Shown piece by piece: positions 48,741 to 48,810 of a stretch of DNA of 48,810 nt (the first letter of the stretch is position 1; each line of letters begins with the position of its first letter). A model generated the notes under the pieces. The model had not been told where the DNA came from. It ran no database searches and worked only from the letters and a program-made list of their open reading frames with translations. Made by a program: the position numbers and the translations under genes. The stretch spans positions 1 through 48,810 of the forward strand of contig NZ_JAANIH010000066.1 of assembly GCF_014529705.1 (NCBI RefSeq). Reading direction: 5' to 3'. This DNA comes from Bradyrhizobium campsiandrae. Its GTDB lineage: Bacteria > Pseudomonadota > Alphaproteobacteria > Rhizobiales > Xanthobacteraceae.

Positions 48741-48810
48741 TCAGTCGCCGTTGCGGCGGGACCAGATCAGCGTAAAGCAGGCGTCGACGCCCTGGCGTTC
48801 ACCAGCGAGG
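48741..48810 (-). CDS. 3' end of a possible DUF736 gene (partial)
   Basis: Minus-strand reading from the window edge gives LAGERQGVDACFTLIWSRRN-GD and then TGA. The FTLIWSRR ending resembles the C-terminus of DUF736 proteins, which accompany TrwC and ParB genes on alphaproteobacterial mobile elements. With only 22 residues visible this is tentative. Confidence 0.45.
   Translation of the reverse strand, partial: LAGERQGVDACFTLIWSRRNGD

Larger units (their letters stand above)
40657..48810. mobile_element. Left part of an integrative (probably conjugative/mobilisable) element in tRNA-Arg
   Basis: Everything right of the tRNA is element-type: serine recombinase, toxin-antitoxin, TrwC/MobF relaxase, ParB-like protein and a possible DUF736 gene. 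The left junction is at or within the tRNA 3' half (attL); the right end is beyond the window. No second copy of the tRNA 3' end is present in the window. Type IV secretion genes are not seen here, so self-transfer is not shown. Confidence 0.85.

Overview
The window is about 49 kb of GC-rich alphaproteobacterial chromosome and looks like Bradyrhizobium or a very close relative. The main reasons are intergenic inverted-repeat families with GTAGGGTGGG/CCCACCCTAC ends or CGTCATTGCGAG/CTCGCAATGACG ends, dense coding with frequent ATGA or TGATG gene overlaps, an ATP12-type F1 assembly chaperone (an alphaproteobacterial and mitochondrial trait), and a GCG-type small secreted protein. The genus call is inference from these features, not from a database search.

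Layout, positions 1-40579 (host chromosome). 1-3242 holds a zinc-type alcohol dehydrogenase/quinone oxidoreductase divergent from its probable HxlR regulator, then a large coiled-coil O/P-type porin. 3557-7576 is a housekeeping run: HtrA-type protease, RarA ATPase and a RluC-type pseudouridine synthase. 7601-10890 has a small secreted protein, the ATP12 chaperone, and an isolated pair made of a FliK-like hook-length protein and a free-standing FlhB cytoplasmic-domain-like protein. 11023-17772 has hydrolases, the carboxyltransferase subunit of an acyl-CoA carboxylase, a GST and several small membrane or secreted proteins, including a twin-arginine protein with a His/Trp/Arg-rich tail. 17977-22820 has an alpha/beta hydrolase, an ArsR-type regulator with a perfect inverted repeat over its start codon, a three-gene NIPSNAP / ABM / isocitrate-lyase-superfamily operon, and a TRIC-type channel. 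A tri-haem cytochrome c follows at 22944-24155.

The metabolic core is 24438-33757, all on the plus strand: a fused indolepyruvate-type 2-oxoacid:ferredoxin oxidoreductase, an SCP2-type thiolase with its DUF35 zinc-ribbon partner, a MaoC hydratase 2, an SDR dehydrogenase, a DapA-superfamily lyase and a NUDIX hydrolase. The hydratase, dehydrogenase and thiolase correspond to the parts of the peroxisomal MFE-2/SCPx beta-oxidation system as separate proteins. The locus may make acyl- or aryl-acyl-CoA from 2-oxoacids and shorten it. A DMT exporter, a PAS sensor kinase and several small proteins follow.

Layout, 40580-48810 (mobile element). A tRNA-Arg(TCG) gene marks the left edge of an integrated element that runs off the right end of the window. 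It carries a large serine recombinase, a TumE/TumA-like toxin-antitoxin pair with a recognisable promoter/operator, a TrwC/MobF relaxase-helicase, a large ParB-like protein, and the 3' end of a possible DUF736 gene. The most unusual point is that the recombinase reading frame runs antisense into the tRNA gene. Its last 21 residues and its stop codon are encoded by the host tRNA sequence, so integration and excision should change the C-terminus of the enzyme that catalyses them.
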